Source of the DNA: Thiotrichales bacterium
GTDB taxonomy: Bacteria > Pseudomonadota > Gammaproteobacteria > Beggiatoales > Beggiatoaceae
DNA length: 34,275 bases
Assembly (NCBI GenBank): GCA_016744475.1
Contig: JADGEH010000049.1
Location: 1-34,275, forward strand
Direction of reading: 5' to 3'
The translations under genes were made by a program, and so were the position numbers. A model generated the notes under the pieces. It made no database searches. It had not been told where the DNA came from and worked only from the letters and a program-made list of their open reading frames with translations. Positions 7,993 to 16,835 of this stretch are shown here, one piece after another. Position 1 is the first letter of the stretch. Every line of letters begins with the position of its first letter.

Positions 7993-8427
7993 GGTGATGC
8001 TCCTGTGCGGATGTTAAAAAAGAAGTGGTGCGTTTTGTGTGTAGCACGGTGCCTATTATGCAGCTGAGTCCATGAGGCTTATAGCGTGATTGATGCAACA
8101 TTAATGGCGGGATAACACAGACAAGACTGTGCTTTTGCACGTTGACAAAAGAAGAAAAAGGGAGTCTGCATATAGGATTTTGCTGAACAGCTTGAGCGGG
8201 ATTTTAATAGACGGGGTACATGGAAACAAAGACGTTCTTTCAACTGAATGCTCAATCACTAAAAATAGCTTACGAGCCTTCTCATTCGCCCACTACCCAA
8301 TATTTATTGTCCCAGTGCCTTGTCCCAACACTATTAACTTAAGGAAAAAACTTAGAATTCAAGCTACTAGCCTCCCCCCTCCTTGGAGGAGGGGGTAACA
8401 TCAACTGCTTGCAATGCTACGGGGCTT
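7993..8427. other. Intergenic region upstream of bufA
   Basis: This 435-bp stretch holds the bufA promoter, which I cannot pin down. Near its right end, 8374-8395, is a GC-rich inverted repeat (CCCCCTCC / GGAGGGGG around CTTGGA). No coding frame has convincing composition. Confidence 0.5.
8374..8395. repeat. GC-rich short inverted repeat
   Basis: CCCCCTCC and its complement face each other across a 4-6 base loop. It ends about 33 bp before palindromic element copy B. Role unknown. Confidence 0.6.
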
Positions 8428-8588
8428 AGAGCCTATACGAAGATGGGGAATCGAAGCGAAAATTCGCCATTTTGAGGCAGGGTTTTCGGTTTTTTAAGGC
8501 GAATAGCGGGCTATTTAACGAAAAAAAGCGGAAAACCTGACCAAAAGGGCGGGTTTGCAGCCGATTATCCCATTTTCGTATAGGCTCT
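8428..8588. mobile_element. ~160-bp palindromic MITE-like element, copy B (AGAGCC ends)
   Basis: The ends AGAGCCTATACGAAG and TTTTCGTATAGGCTCT and the core match copy A almost base for base over 161 bp. It lies between the divergent bufA and argD. Confidence 0.85.
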
Positions 8589-8774
8589 TAAAGTGAATGG
8601 CAATGGGGCGTTGCCCTGATCTGTATAAATCACGCCCTGTTGGGGCTAAATTGGGGCTAAAAATGGCGGTGATGCGGCACATGGGAACGCGTTAAAAGCC
8701 ACCTGCCTCTAAATGCCCACAAAGCCTAGAATCCTCCGTCTTTATTAGAGCTTATGAGCACAGAACAAAATTGA

Positions 8775-8802
8775 TTGCTGTTTTAATAGAACCTCATATA
8801 AT
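8775..8802 (+). promoter_or_regulatory. Sigma70-type promoter upstream of argD
   Basis: TTGCTG (8775-8780) and a perfect TATAAT (8797-8802) are separated by 16 bp. The predicted start, around 8809, is only about 10 bases before a terminator-like hairpin and about 60 bases before argD. Confidence 0.6.
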
Positions 8803-8818
8803 GGAAACTTTTTTCACA

Positions 8819-8844
8819 AGCAGCCCTATTATGGCTGCTTTTTT
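8819..8844 (+). terminator. Intrinsic terminator or attenuator in the argD leader
   Basis: AGCAGCC / GGCTGCT form a 7-bp stem with a 7-base loop followed by six T. It lies between the predicted promoter and the argD start, so it could attenuate argD or end a very short transcript. Confidence 0.75.
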
Positions 8845-8868
8845 GTTTCTGATAGAAGATTTACTTTT

Positions 8869-10041
8869 ATGATGAATAGCTTAATGCCGAATTACCAGCG
8901 CTTGCCTGTCACTTTTACGCATGGCGAAGGCGCTTATTTATGGGACACAGACAAGCGGTGCTATCTTGATGCACTTGCGGGGATTGCTGTGTGTGGACTA
9001 GGACATGCCCATCCGGCGGTGACCACCGCCTTGTGTGAGCAGGCACAGCGACTGCTGCATACTTCCAATATTTATGGCATCGCACAGCAACAGCTTGTGG
9101 CTGATAAGCTAGTGGCCTTGTCGGGGATGGACAACGTATTTTTTTCCAATTCAGGAGCGGAAGCCAATGAAGCGGCGATTAAATTGGCACGCTTATATGC
9201 TCATCAGCAAGGCATCAAAACCCCAAAAATCATTGTCACCGAAGGCAGTTTTCATGGGCGCACTTTAGCCACCTTAACCGCCACGGGTAATCGTAAAATT
9301 CAAAGCGGTTTTGAACCTTTGGTGTCCGGTTTTGTGCGCGTGCCTTACAACGATATTGAAACGATTCAACGCATTGCTGATAGCGTTAAAGATGTCGTCG
9401 CGGTGTTAGTGGAGCCGATCCAGGGCGAAGGGGGGATTAATATTCCCGATCTCGATTACTTAAACCGTTTGCGCGGCTTATGCGATCAACATCACTGGTT
9501 GTTAATGCTGGATGAAATTCAAACGGGTATTGGGCGTACCGGAGAATGGTTTGAATTCCAACATCATCACATTCAACCGGATGTCATGACCTTAGCCAAA
9601 GGTTTAGGCAACGGGGTGCCGATTGGGGCTTGTTTAGCACGCGGTGTTGTGGCTGAGACTTTTCAACCAGGCACGCATGGCTCTACGTTCGGCGGCAATC
9701 CTCTAGCTTGTCATGCGGCTTTAGCGGTTTTAAATACCGTAGAGCACGATCAGCTCGTGGCTCGTGCGAGTCATTTAGGGCAACAGATGTTAGCGGACTT
9801 TCAAACACAATTAGCCGATGTTCAAGGTGTGAAAGAAATACGTGGCAAAGGTTTAATGTTAGGCATAGAACTGGATCGTCCCTGTGCAGAATTAGTCATG
9901 CAAGCTTTAGATGAAAGTTTGTTAATCAATGTCACCGCAGGTTCGGTGATTCGTTTATTACCGCCTTTAATCATTAGTGATGAACAAGCTGAAAAAATCG
10001 TCAATACCGTCAGCACCTTGGTTAAACGCTTTTTAGCTTAG
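8869..10041 (+). CDS. argD: Acetylornithine aminotransferase
   Basis: The 390-residue class III PLP-dependent aminotransferase converts N-acetylglutamate semialdehyde to N-acetylornithine in arginine synthesis. Family motifs: FTHGEGAYLWD near the start, VFFSNSGAEANEAAIKLAR, SFHGRTLATLTATGN, EPIQGEGGI, MLDEIQTGIGRTG and the PLP lysine in TLAKGLGNG (Lys244). Length is normal. ATG at 8869 or 8872 both follow a weak AGAAG site. argF follows after about 125 bp. Confidence 0.93.
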   Translation: MMNSLMPNYQRLPVTFTHGEGAYLWDTDKRCYLDALAGIAVCGLGHAHPAVTTALCEQAQRLLHTSNIYGIAQQQLVADKLVALSGMDNVFFSNSGAEANEAAIKLARLYAHQQGIKTPKIIVTEGSFHGRTLATLTATGNRKIQSGFEPLVSGFVRVPYNDIETIQRIADSVKDVVAVLVEPIQGEGGINIPDLDYLNRLRGLCDQHHWLLMLDEIQTGIGRTGEWFEFQHHHIQPDVMTLAKGLGNGVPIGACLARGVVAETFQPGTHGSTFGGNPLACHAALAVLNTVEHDQLVARASHLGQQMLADFQTQLADVQGVKEIRGKGLMLGIELDRPCAELVMQALDESLLINVTAGSVIRLLPPLIISDEQAEKIVNTVSTLVKRFLA

Positions 10042-10114
10042 TCTCACTTCTAAGCATGAAGCAGAGGAGGCTTTGACGTGTTCAATAAACACCTCTGCGT
10101 AACATCAATGATTA

Positions 10115-10137
10115 ACATTGAGCCTTATGCTCAATGT
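10115..10137 (+). promoter_or_regulatory. Hairpin upstream of argF
   Basis: ACATTGAG and CTCAATGT form a perfect 8-bp stem with a 7-base loop, 30 bases before the argF start. It may be an operator-like dyad or an mRNA hairpin; it does not match the enterobacterial ARG box well. Confidence 0.4.
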
Positions 10138-10166
10138 CAACAAGTAAAATTCCAAAGGAGAGCCGT

Positions 10167-11081
10167 ATGACTCCTCGTCATTTTCTTAGCTTGCTGGATT
10201 TCAGCAGCGCAGAACTGAAACAGATGCTGCAACGCGGCATTGAACTAAAACACTGGCAAAAACAAGGTATACCCCACGAGTTTCTAAAAAACAAAGTGCT
10301 GGGAATGATTTTTGAAAAATCTTCCACTCGCACACGGGTGTCTTTTGAAAGTGCTATGACACATTGCGGTGGCAATTCTATCTTTTTATCCCCGCGTGAT
10401 TCACAACTAGGGCGCGGCGAATCCGTGCCCGATATGGCGCGTGTACTCAGCCGCATGGTTGATTGCGTGATGATTCGTACTTATCAGCAGGGCACCTTAG
10501 ACACCTTTGCGGCGCATTCTCAAGTGCCCGTCATTAATGCATTGACCGACCAGTTTCATCCCTGTCAATTAATTGCAGACATGCAAACCTTTTATGAACA
10601 TCGTGGCAGCATTCAAGGAAAAACGGTGGCTTGGATTGGCGATGGTTTTAACATGTGCAACTCCTACATTAACGCGGCGCGTCAATATGATTTTCAATTG
10701 AAAATCGCAGCGCCTAAAGCTCAGTATCCTGATCCTGCCATTGTCGAATCCGCCAGCAGCCATGTAGAACTCAGTGATGATCCTCAATGGGCTGTACAAG
10801 GAGCACATTTAGTCGTCACTGACGTGTGGGCGAGCATGGGGCATGAAGAAGAACAGGCCAAACGCCGTGCGCTTTTTGCACCTTATCAAGTCAATGCTGA
10901 ATTGATGGCACAAGCCCACGCAGATGCGCTGTTCATGCATTGTTTACCCGCACACCGTGGAGAAGAAGTCACGGCAGAAGTGATTGATGGAGTGCAAAGT
11001 GTGGTGTGGGATGAAGCCGAAAATCGTTTGCACGCTCAAAAAGCCTTACTAGAATTTTTGATCCTGTCAGCACAGGACTAG
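10167..11081 (+). CDS. argF: Ornithine carbamoyltransferase
   Basis: The 304-residue protein is chosen to start at [12 protein letters not shown] because AAGGAG lies 6 bases upstream of ATG 10167; a longer in-frame start at 10134 lacks such a site. Motifs: [13 protein letters not shown] (carbamoyl phosphate site), [12 protein letters not shown] (HPxQ), [13 protein letters not shown] and [11 protein letters not shown] (ornithine site). It makes citrulline from ornithine and carbamoyl phosphate, following ArgD in the pathway. Its stop codon TAG (11079-11081) coincides with the left boundary of a palindromic element; without the element the frame would read eight or so codons further. Confidence 0.93.
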   Translation: MTPRHFLSLLDFSSAELKQMLQRGIELKHWQKQGIPHEFLKNKVLGMIFEKSSTRTRVSFESAMTHCGGNSIFLSPRDSQLGRGESVPDMARVLSRMVDCVMIRTYQQGTLDTFAAHSQVPVINALTDQFHPCQLIADMQTFYEHRGSIQGKTVAWIGDGFNMCNSYINAARQYDFQLKIAAPKAQYPDPAIVESASSHVELSDDPQWAVQGAHLVVTDVWASMGHEEEQAKRRALFAPYQVNAELMAQAHADALFMHCLPAHRGEEVTAEVIDGVQSVVWDEAENRLHAQKALLEFLILSAQD

Positions 11082-11241
11082 ACTTGTTGCGAGGGGTAGG
11101 CATCGTAGCGAAAAGGTGTGGTTTTGAGGCGGTTTTTTTGGTTTTTTAAGGCGAATAGCGGACTATTTAACGAAAAAAAGTGAGAAAACAGGCCAAAATC
11201 CACGCCTTTGCAGTCGATGAAGACCCCTTGCAACAAGTCTA
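11079..11241. mobile_element. 159-bp palindromic MITE-like element, copy F, at the end of argF
   Basis: Perfect 10-bp inverted ends GACTTGTTGC / GCAACAAGTC are flanked by TA at 11079-11080 and 11240-11241. The core (GGTTTTTTAAGGCGAATAGC) is shared with copies A to D. It separates argF from surE. Confidence 0.85.
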
Positions 11242-11282
11242 CTCATTCGCTTCACGATGTATCACTTAAAGCGGCAAAGATT

Positions 11283-12044
11283 ATGAAAATACTGGTGAGT
11301 AACGACGATGGTTATCAAGCCCCCGGCATTATCTGTCTGGCAGAAAAACTTCAATCACTGGATTTTGTTCAGCAACTCAGCATCGTCGCACCGGATCGTG
11401 ATCGCAGCGGTGCGAGTCATTCCTTAACGCTGGACATCCCCTTACGCGCCAAACAACACCACAATGGCTTCATCAGCGTCAGCGGCACACCCACTGATTC
11501 TGTGCATCTCGCCATCACCGGTTTAATGGCAGAACAACCCGACATGGTGGTGTCAGGCATCAACGCCGGAGCCAATCTAGGCGATGACGTGCTGTATTCC
11601 GGCACCGTGGCAGCGGCAATGGAAGGGCGCTTTTTGGGTTCCCCCGCCATTGCCGTATCCTTGGCGGCCTTAAAAGGTCGTCATGCACCCACGCACTACG
11701 CCACAGCCGCCGCCGTGGTAGAAAAGCTCTTACTGCGCTTACGCGGGCAAGCCCTACCGCCAGACACCATTCTCAACGTCAACGTGCCCGATGTACCCGA
11801 AGCTGAACTACAAGGCATGGTCGCCACCCGCCTAGGCCATCGACACAAATCAGAACCCGTCATCGAACAACGCGATCCGCGTGGTGATAAGATTTACTGG
11901 GTCGGTCCGCCCGGTGCGGCTGAAGACGCAGGGCTTGGTACCGACTTTTACGCCATCAGCCATCAACAAGTCTCAATCACGCCTTTAACTGTTGATTTCA
12001 CTCGACATAGTGCGATAAGTGCTTTAAGTGATTGGCTTCAGTAA
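11283..12044 (+). CDS. surE: 5'/3'-nucleotidase SurE
   Basis: The 253-residue protein starts MKILVSNDDGYQAPG, the canonical SurE N-terminus with the metal-binding DD pair. It also has SGASHSLT and SGINAGANLGDDVLYSGTVAAAMEG. It is a stationary-phase survival nucleotidase acting on nucleoside monophosphates. I place the start at 11283 because this matches family N-termini; an in-frame upstream extension to 11208 would run into the palindromic element. The ribosome site is weak. Confidence 0.93.
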   Translation: MKILVSNDDGYQAPGIICLAEKLQSLDFVQQLSIVAPDRDRSGASHSLTLDIPLRAKQHHNGFISVSGTPTDSVHLAITGLMAEQPDMVVSGINAGANLGDDVLYSGTVAAAMEGRFLGSPAIAVSLAALKGRHAPTHYATAAAVVEKLLLRLRGQALPPDTILNVNVPDVPEAELQGMVATRLGHRHKSEPVIEQRDPRGDKIYWVGPPGAAEDAGLGTDFYAISHQQVSITPLTVDFTRHSAISALSDWLQ

Positions 12045-12119
12045 GTAATGACGTAACTTTATGGATACTTTCGTTGACTGCCTCTCGGACAACCTCCTAG
12101 TACATCATCAAGCTTATTT

Positions 12120-12182
12120 TGACGGGTTTCAGACCTTCCAGGTTTTCAAAACCTGGAAGGTCTTTTAAGCAAAAACCTGTCA
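12120..12182. repeat. 63-bp nested palindrome after surE
   Basis: A 16-bp perfect stem (AGACCTTCCAGGTTTT and complement, one-base loop) sits inside an outer pair TGACGGGTTT / AAACCTGTCA. It could terminate surE transcription; it looks like a dispersed REP-type repeat. Confidence 0.75.
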
Positions 12183-12238
12183 TTACAAAGTGAGCGATGA
12201 ACTAGGTACATTAATAAAACCTCAAACAAGGACATCAC

Positions 12239-13024
12239 ATGACTCAGGAGACTTCCTTAAACATCGCTGGGAAAACCTACCAATCCCGCTTGCTCGTCGG
12301 CACCGGCAAATACAAAGACCTAGAAGAAACCCGCTTAGCCATTGAAGCCAGTGGCGCTGAAATCGTCACCGTGGCGATTCGCCGTACCAACATCGGGCAA
12401 AACAAAGACGAACCCAACTTACTCGACGTAATTTCTCCCGACAAATACACCTTGCTGCCCAACACCGCAGGCTGTTACAGCGCCGAAGAAGCCGTGCGCA
12501 CCTGTCGCTTAGCGCGAGAACTATTAGACGGACACGACTTGGTGAAATTAGAAGTGCTGGGCGATGAAAAAACCCTATTTCCTGATGTCATCCAAACCCT
12601 GTCCGCCGCAGAAACCTTGATTAAGGATGGCTTCAAGGTCATGGTGTACACCAACGATGACCCGATTATTGCCAAGCAACTAGAAGACATGGGCTGTGTG
12701 GCAGTAATGCCCTTAGCCGCGCCCATTGGTTCTGGACTAGGGATTCGTAACCCACTGAGTATATTAACCATTGTTGAAAACGCCACGGTGCCGATTTTAG
12801 TCGATGCAGGCGTAGGGACGGCTTCAGATGCCGCCGTTGCAATGGAATTGGGTTGTGATGGTGTGCTGATGAACACCGCGATTGCAGCGGCGAAAGACCC
12901 GATACTCATGGCCTCTGCGATGAAAAAAGCCATTGAAGCAGGGCATGAAGCGTACCGAGCAGGGCGGATGCCGAAAAAACGCTTTGCTAATGCCTCATCC
13001 CCGACGGATGGTTTGTTTTTTTAA
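12239..13024 (+). CDS. thiG: Thiazole synthase
   Basis: The 261-residue TIM-barrel protein has [51 protein letters not shown] (Schiff-base lysine region), [28 protein letters not shown] and [14 protein letters not shown], all typical of ThiG. It builds the thiazole phosphate of thiamine from deoxyxylulose phosphate and ThiS thiocarboxylate. No thiS gene or TPP riboswitch is visible next to it, which is less usual. Length is normal. Confidence 0.95.
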   Translation: MTQETSLNIAGKTYQSRLLVGTGKYKDLEETRLAIEASGAEIVTVAIRRTNIGQNKDEPNLLDVISPDKYTLLPNTAGCYSAEEAVRTCRLARELLDGHDLVKLEVLGDEKTLFPDVIQTLSAAETLIKDGFKVMVYTNDDPIIAKQLEDMGCVAVMPLAAPIGSGLGIRNPLSILTIVENATVPILVDAGVGTASDAAVAMELGCDGVLMNTAIAAAKDPILMASAMKKAIEAGHEAYRAGRMPKKRFANASSPTDGLFF

Positions 13025-13062
13025 GAGTGCTTTAGGTTCCCACGCAGGGCGCATGGGAACCC

Positions 13063-13086
13063 AACGCACCGCGCCTGCGGTGCGTT
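13063..13086 (+). terminator. GC-rich hairpin downstream of thiG
   Basis: AACGCACCGC / GCGGTGCGTT, perfect 10-bp stem with a 4-base loop, 39 bases after the thiG stop. There is no long T-run, so its terminator role is uncertain. Confidence 0.45.
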
Positions 13087-13246
13087 TCGTGACACAGGCG
13101 CGTCACGACTCGCTCCCACGCAGGGCGCGTGGAAGCGAGAGTAGTAAGAGATTCATTCCTCATTCAAATGAGCACTAAAGTGCTCACTACGAACCTAACT
13201 CTATCGCCTAACACCTACAAAAGCGCGTGAAAATCCCATAATGTAG

Positions 13247-13272
13247 GGTGGAATAGCGTAGCGTATTCCACC
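13247..13272. repeat. GGTGGAATA dyad repeat
   Basis: GGTGGAATA / TATTCCACC, perfect 9-bp arms around GCGTAGCG, with a partial second copy near 13316-13326. I recall similar repeats as dispersed in other genomes. Confidence 0.6.
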
Positions 13273-13614
13273 AAATCCAACCCCAATCACAAGTCAGACG
13301 CAGAATTCAGAGACGGTGGAATACGGTGCGATAAAGCTTATTTTTCAAAAAAAATATCCATTACGCCTAATTTCACACTTGTATCTACACGGCTGTACAA
13401 CATCGCTTATGAGCGCGGGGTTTGATTGAATTAACGGGGTATAAGCTGCGCTTGAAGGCGGTATAACCCTCATGGCTTTCATCCGTTTTGATGATTGATT
13501 TTGCGTGTCGAAAATCTAAAAATAAGGTTTTTTTACAAGTAAAACAAGGACATGCCTAAAAGGCGATGTTTATGAGGATGGGGGATGATATGCAACAACA
13601 AGAGAGGGAGAGAT

Positions 13615-13671
13615 TGTACCGAGGGTCGGACTCGAACCGACACGGTGTTGCCACCACCAGATTTTGAGTCT
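13615..13671. other. Left attachment site: 57-bp tRNA-Leu 3' fragment
   Basis: It is identical to 25917-25973 from the base before the discriminator to the anticodon arm, then diverges. It lacks the D-arm and 5' acceptor strand, so it is not a functional tRNA. Confidence 0.92.
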
Positions 13672-14066
13672 TGTGCTTTATCAAAAAACCTGTAATGGGG
13701 TAACAGTCAATGACAATAAAAACAAAGAATTAGCTTAATTCCTTTGTCACCAAGTTACACCTGCTGTCACTGATAATTATAGACAAGTGCAACTAGAGTG
13801 CAACTGAAATTGCAATTGCAACAGCAGTTGCACTGGCTTGTAAGCTAAGGCATGGCGGGGGATTTGGTTAAGAGGTGTGATTTTTAACAGACACAAAATT
13901 GCAGTAAAGCAGAATAGTTTTTGTAGGCTTACCTCTGTTTGTGTCCACATGAAAAAATTTGCTTGTGTCTGTTATCTAAAAGCTATACTTTTAATGGCGC
14001 ATATAGCCCATTGATAGCATATAAAATTATTACGGTATAAATTAATTAAGGTAAGGATGTCGGCAT
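13672..14066. other. Non-coding left end of the island
   Basis: No gene is visible in these 395 bp. Seen here: an inverted repeat ACAAAG.AATTA around 13722-13747, the GTGCAAC repeats at 13787-13833, and a 12-bp inverted repeat TAACAGACACAA (13885-13896) / TTGTGTCTGTTA (13963-13974). Confidence 0.6.
13787..13833. promoter_or_regulatory. GTGCAAC repeats, candidate integrase arm sites (left)
   Basis: GTGCAAC occurs at 13787 and 13798 (11-bp spacing), with an inverted copy GTTGCAC at 13827-13833. The same pair with the same spacing lies near the right end at 25837 and 25848. Confidence 0.55.
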
Positions 14067-14415
14067 TTGAGCCAAGGACTTGACAGGGTATTTGAAGAAG
14101 CTGGAAACGAGTTTTCAATTATTTACCGTAGCAATATAAAAATAACGCGCATTGACGCAAATACGCTGAGATATTGGACAGAAAACTGGAAAGCTCAAAA
14201 CCATAGACAACCACCTAACGGCGGCTGGGATTGGGTATATAAAACCAAGAGGCTCAAAGACTCACAGGGTCGTTAGCCTGTTTTCCTTCTTCAGTAAGCT
14301 AGACCATTTTCCAAGCTATGAAGAAGCCGACAGGTTTTACAAACAAGGCAAAGGCTATTTAGCCAACTTAAGCGAAGCAGAAAAAGCCAAATTGTTAGCT
14401 AAGAAAAAATCCTAG
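14067..14415 (+). pseudogene. Small unrecognised gene, probably split by a frameshift
   Basis: A TTG-initiated 69-codon frame (14067-14276) encodes IDANTLRYWTENWKAQN and NGGWDWVYKTKRLKDS and stops at 14274. A second open stretch in another frame continues to TAG at 14413-14415 and encodes SKLDHFPSYEEADRFYKQGK and LSEAEKAKLLAKKKS. Both have protein-like composition, so one gene of about 115 residues may have been interrupted by a one-base shift. I do not recognise the family. The end touches the stop of the convergent hsdM. Confidence 0.35.
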
Positions 14416-16064
14416 CCCGTATTTTCCGCTGTCAGCTTTTCTGCCAGTTCGTCCACTTCTTTCAAAATTTCTTGCTCAATGGCACGTAGTTCATCCAGCA
14501 ATTCGCGCACGGGGCGGTGATCGACTTTGGCGCGGGATAGCGGACGATAGCGACCTGCGGATAAATTAAAATCATTGCTGCGGATTTCTTCCCTATCTGC
14601 AAACCACCATTTTTCCGTCCACTCGGCATCTGCATTGCGCTGTTGCCAGTCTTGCCACAAAGCGGCGCGTTGTTCATAGGCGGCAATCAAAGCAGGTAAA
14701 TCATCAGCTTCTATCGGCGTGTCGTGGTTGGCATCCAGTTTATAACCGTCATTATCGGCATGAAGAAACTGCACTTGCTCAGTGCGTCCACCTTTGGCAA
14801 ACAACAACACCGAGGTTTTCACCCCAGAATACGGCTGGAAAACCCCACCAGGCAAAGACAACACCGCTTGCACTTGGTTGTTTTCCAGCAATTGCCGCCG
14901 CAATTCCTTATGCGCTGAGGTTGAACCAAACAACACACCTTCAGGCACAACCACGCCACAGCGACCACCTTCGCGCAAGCTATCCAGCATGTATTTCAAA
15001 AACAGAATTTCGGTGACGGTGGTGTTGCCGACTTTCACATCATCAACAATGCGATCCTTGTCCACCTTGCCGCTAAAGGGTGGATTAGCTAACACCAGCT
15101 TAAAGCCATCAGTCGGAATGCCTAAACGCTCGCGGGTTTCATCGTCTTGGGTAGTGGTCAACACATTGCGCAACTGAATATTCACCTGTGGCAAACCGCG
15201 CAAGGTTAAATTCATGCTGGCAAGTCTCACCATTTTCGGGTCAACATCATTGCCGAAAAACGTATGCTGTTGCAGCGCAGCGACCTTATCGCGTCCCAGC
15301 TTATCGCCGTGTCCGATAGTCACTTGCTTGCCGTCTTGTTCGCGTTGTTCAATTGCGGCATCCGATGAATTTTGCAGGCGAATATGGTTATAAGCGGCGA
15401 CCAAAAAGCCCGCTGTGCCTGCGGCGGGGTCATAAATGGTTTCGCCGACTTGCGGATTCATCATGGCGACCACAGCGCGGATCACATGGCGCGGGGTGCG
15501 GAATTGTCCCAACTCACCCGCCTGCTTGATTTGCTTTAACACATACTCGAACAAATCGCCTTTGGTGTCCGCGTCTTCGCGTTCCAAGTGCAAGCCATCC
15601 ACCAATTCAAGGATATTTTTCAACACGCTGGGTTCATCAATGCTCAGCCGTGCGCCCTTCATGAAATTTACCGCCGAGCGACCTGCCACGCCTTCATAAA
15701 ACGGGAACACCTCATCACGCACAAAGCGCACTAACGCCTCACCGCTTTTATTGTGCCATTGTGACCATTTCAAATGCTCGGCGGGAATTTGCGGCGGTGT
15801 GTCCTTGTCTTTGTTTTCATCAGATTGTTGGCTGTCGGCATTCAGTGGATTTTTCACCATCCAATCGCCTGCAAACATACTGCTGTAGTCTTGCTTAAGA
15901 AACTTAGCGCGGCTGGCGTTTTCACTGTCCACGCTTTCGCTAAGATAGAAAAAGAACAAAAACGACAATTGCTCGGCATTGCTGACGGGATCGGGATAAC
16001 CGCCGCCGTAAAGATAATCACGAATGCGGTCAATGGATTGGCGAAGGTCAGAAGTGAGAGACAT
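14412..16064 (-). CDS. hsdM: Type I restriction-modification DNA methyltransferase subunit
   Basis: The 550-residue N6-adenine methyltransferase has an N-terminal HsdM bundle (SLTSDLRQSIDRIRDYLYGGG, LSFLFFFYLSE), the SAM motif I YDPAAGTAGFLVAAYNH (about residue 210), the catalytic motif IV LANPPFSG (about 327), then GVVVPEGVLFGS and LPGGVFQPYSGVKTSVLLF. It ends in a helical tail (LDELRAIEQEILKEVDELAEKL) that would contact HsdS. The reading frame is intact. An AAGGAT site precedes ATG 16064. It is separated from hsdS by a Y1 transposase gene, so methylation may depend on another HsdS or on read-through of the broken one. Confidence 0.93.
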   Translation of the reverse strand: MSLTSDLRQSIDRIRDYLYGGGYPDPVSNAEQLSFLFFFYLSESVDSENASRAKFLKQDYSSMFAGDWMVKNPLNADSQQSDENKDKDTPPQIPAEHLKWSQWHNKSGEALVRFVRDEVFPFYEGVAGRSAVNFMKGARLSIDEPSVLKNILELVDGLHLEREDADTKGDLFEYVLKQIKQAGELGQFRTPRHVIRAVVAMMNPQVGETIYDPAAGTAGFLVAAYNHIRLQNSSDAAIEQREQDGKQVTIGHGDKLGRDKVAALQQHTFFGNDVDPKMVRLASMNLTLRGLPQVNIQLRNVLTTTQDDETRERLGIPTDGFKLVLANPPFSGKVDKDRIVDDVKVGNTTVTEILFLKYMLDSLREGGRCGVVVPEGVLFGSTSAHKELRRQLLENNQVQAVLSLPGGVFQPYSGVKTSVLLFAKGGRTEQVQFLHADNDGYKLDANHDTPIEADDLPALIAAYEQRAALWQDWQQRNADAEWTEKWWFADREEIRSNDFNLSAGRYRPLSRAKVDHRPVRELLDELRAIEQEILKEVDELAEKLTAENTG

Positions 16065-16083
16065 GGGGTATCCTTACTAAATT

Positions 16084-16126
16084 GCCCCAAAGGGGCTTGT
16101 TTTTATAGCCTAGGGCAACGCCCTAG
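16084..16126. repeat. Half unit of the nested-palindrome (REP-like) repeat
   Basis: GCCCCAAAGGGGC (16084-16096) and CCTAGGGCAACGCCCTAG (16109-16126) match the left half of the full units at 16645 and 18083. It lies just downstream of the Y1 transposase gene. Confidence 0.8.
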
Positions 16127-16151
16127 TTTTGAAAATGCGAATTAAAAATAT

Positions 16152-16604
16152 CTAATCCCACATATATTTTTCATCAAATTCAATGTTGTATTTTTTGAGT
16201 AATGCGCGATATTCATCTTCAAAAGATAGAGTTTGATGATGCTGTTTTTGATTTTGAATGTAGTGTTTAAGTGCTTCAATATTAGAAGCGCCGATAGAAA
16301 ATGCGCCATATCCTGCTTGCCAAGCAAAATCTGCAAATTCATTTCCTTGTGTTTTTATCCATTTAGATGAACCTTTTTTGACCATTTCTAGCAAATGGGC
16401 AACTGTTACAGTGCGCTCTAAACGGCATAAGGCATGAATATGATTGCTTGTCCCATTAATGATTAAAATAGGACAAGATTCATTGCTAAATATAGTTGCC
16501 ATATAAGCATGAAGGTCTTTTTCAATTTCAGGTTGAATTAAATCAATTCGGTTTTTGGTGCTAAACACAATATGCAATAAGATATTTGATAAGGATTGTG
16601 GCAT
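16152..16604 (-). CDS. Y1 (HUH) transposase, IS200/IS605 / REP-associated type
   Basis: The 150-residue protein starts MPQSLSNILLHIVFSTKNR. It has the HUH motif in SNHIHALCRL and the catalytic tyrosine region IEALKHYIQNQKQHH, with the block SSKWIKTQGNEFADFAWQAGYGAFSI common in this subgroup. Y1 enzymes cut single-stranded DNA at hairpins. It is flanked on both sides by nested GC-rich palindromes (16084-16126 and 16645-16830), the arrangement expected of a REP-associated tyrosine transposase and its substrates. The frame is intact. It sits between hsdM and hsdS, and probably inserted into that operon. Confidence 0.88.
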   Translation of the reverse strand: MPQSLSNILLHIVFSTKNRIDLIQPEIEKDLHAYMATIFSNESCPILIINGTSNHIHALCRLERTVTVAHLLEMVKKGSSKWIKTQGNEFADFAWQAGYGAFSIGASNIEALKHYIQNQKQHHQTLSFEDEYRALLKKYNIEFDEKYMWD

Positions 16605-16644
16605 TTCAATTATTCCTATTCATCAATAAAATGTTTCATCAAAA

Positions 16645-16830
16645 GCCCCAACGGGGCGTATTTGTATAGCCTAGGGCAACGCCCTAGGAAATAAGATGTT
16701 CAGAAATAAGCCCTGAAAGGGCGTATTAAATTCATTGGCATATTTTAATCCGCCCCTTTAGGGCTTGTTTGTTATATTTCATCTTTCCTAGGGCGTTGCC
16801 CTAGGCTATACAAATGCGCCCCTTTGGGGC
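16645..16830. repeat. Full nested-palindrome (REP/BIME-like) unit
   Basis: In order: GCCCCAACGGGGC, CCTAGGGCAACGCCCTAGG, GCCCTGAAAGGGC, then their inverted counterparts CGCCCCTTTAGGGC, CCTAGGGCGTTGCCCTAGG, GCCCCTTTGGGGC. The whole 186 bp is one large inverted repeat made of small hairpins. It lies upstream of the Y1 transposase. Confidence 0.88.
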
Positions 16831-16835
16831 TTGAG

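Larger units (their letters stand above)
13025..13614. other. Repeat-rich intergenic region before the island
   Basis: No gene is visible in this 590-bp stretch. It holds a perfect 10-bp stem hairpin (AACGCACCGC, 13063-13086) just after thiG, two copies of a CCCACGCAGGGCGC palindrome (about 13039-13060 and 13110-13130), and the dyad at 13247-13272. These look like REP-type sequences. Confidence 0.6.

Noticed and set aside
10115-10137. ArgR operator (ARG box) upstream of argF
   Set aside because: The dyad does not match the TGAAT....ATTCA core, so I list it only as a hairpin.
12045-12238. TPP riboswitch before thiG
   Set aside because: I looked for CTGAGA and the ACCTGATC end and found neither; the palindrome there is a repeat.
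13615-13690. A second tRNA-Leu
   Set aside because: Only the 3' part is present; it is the island attachment duplicate.
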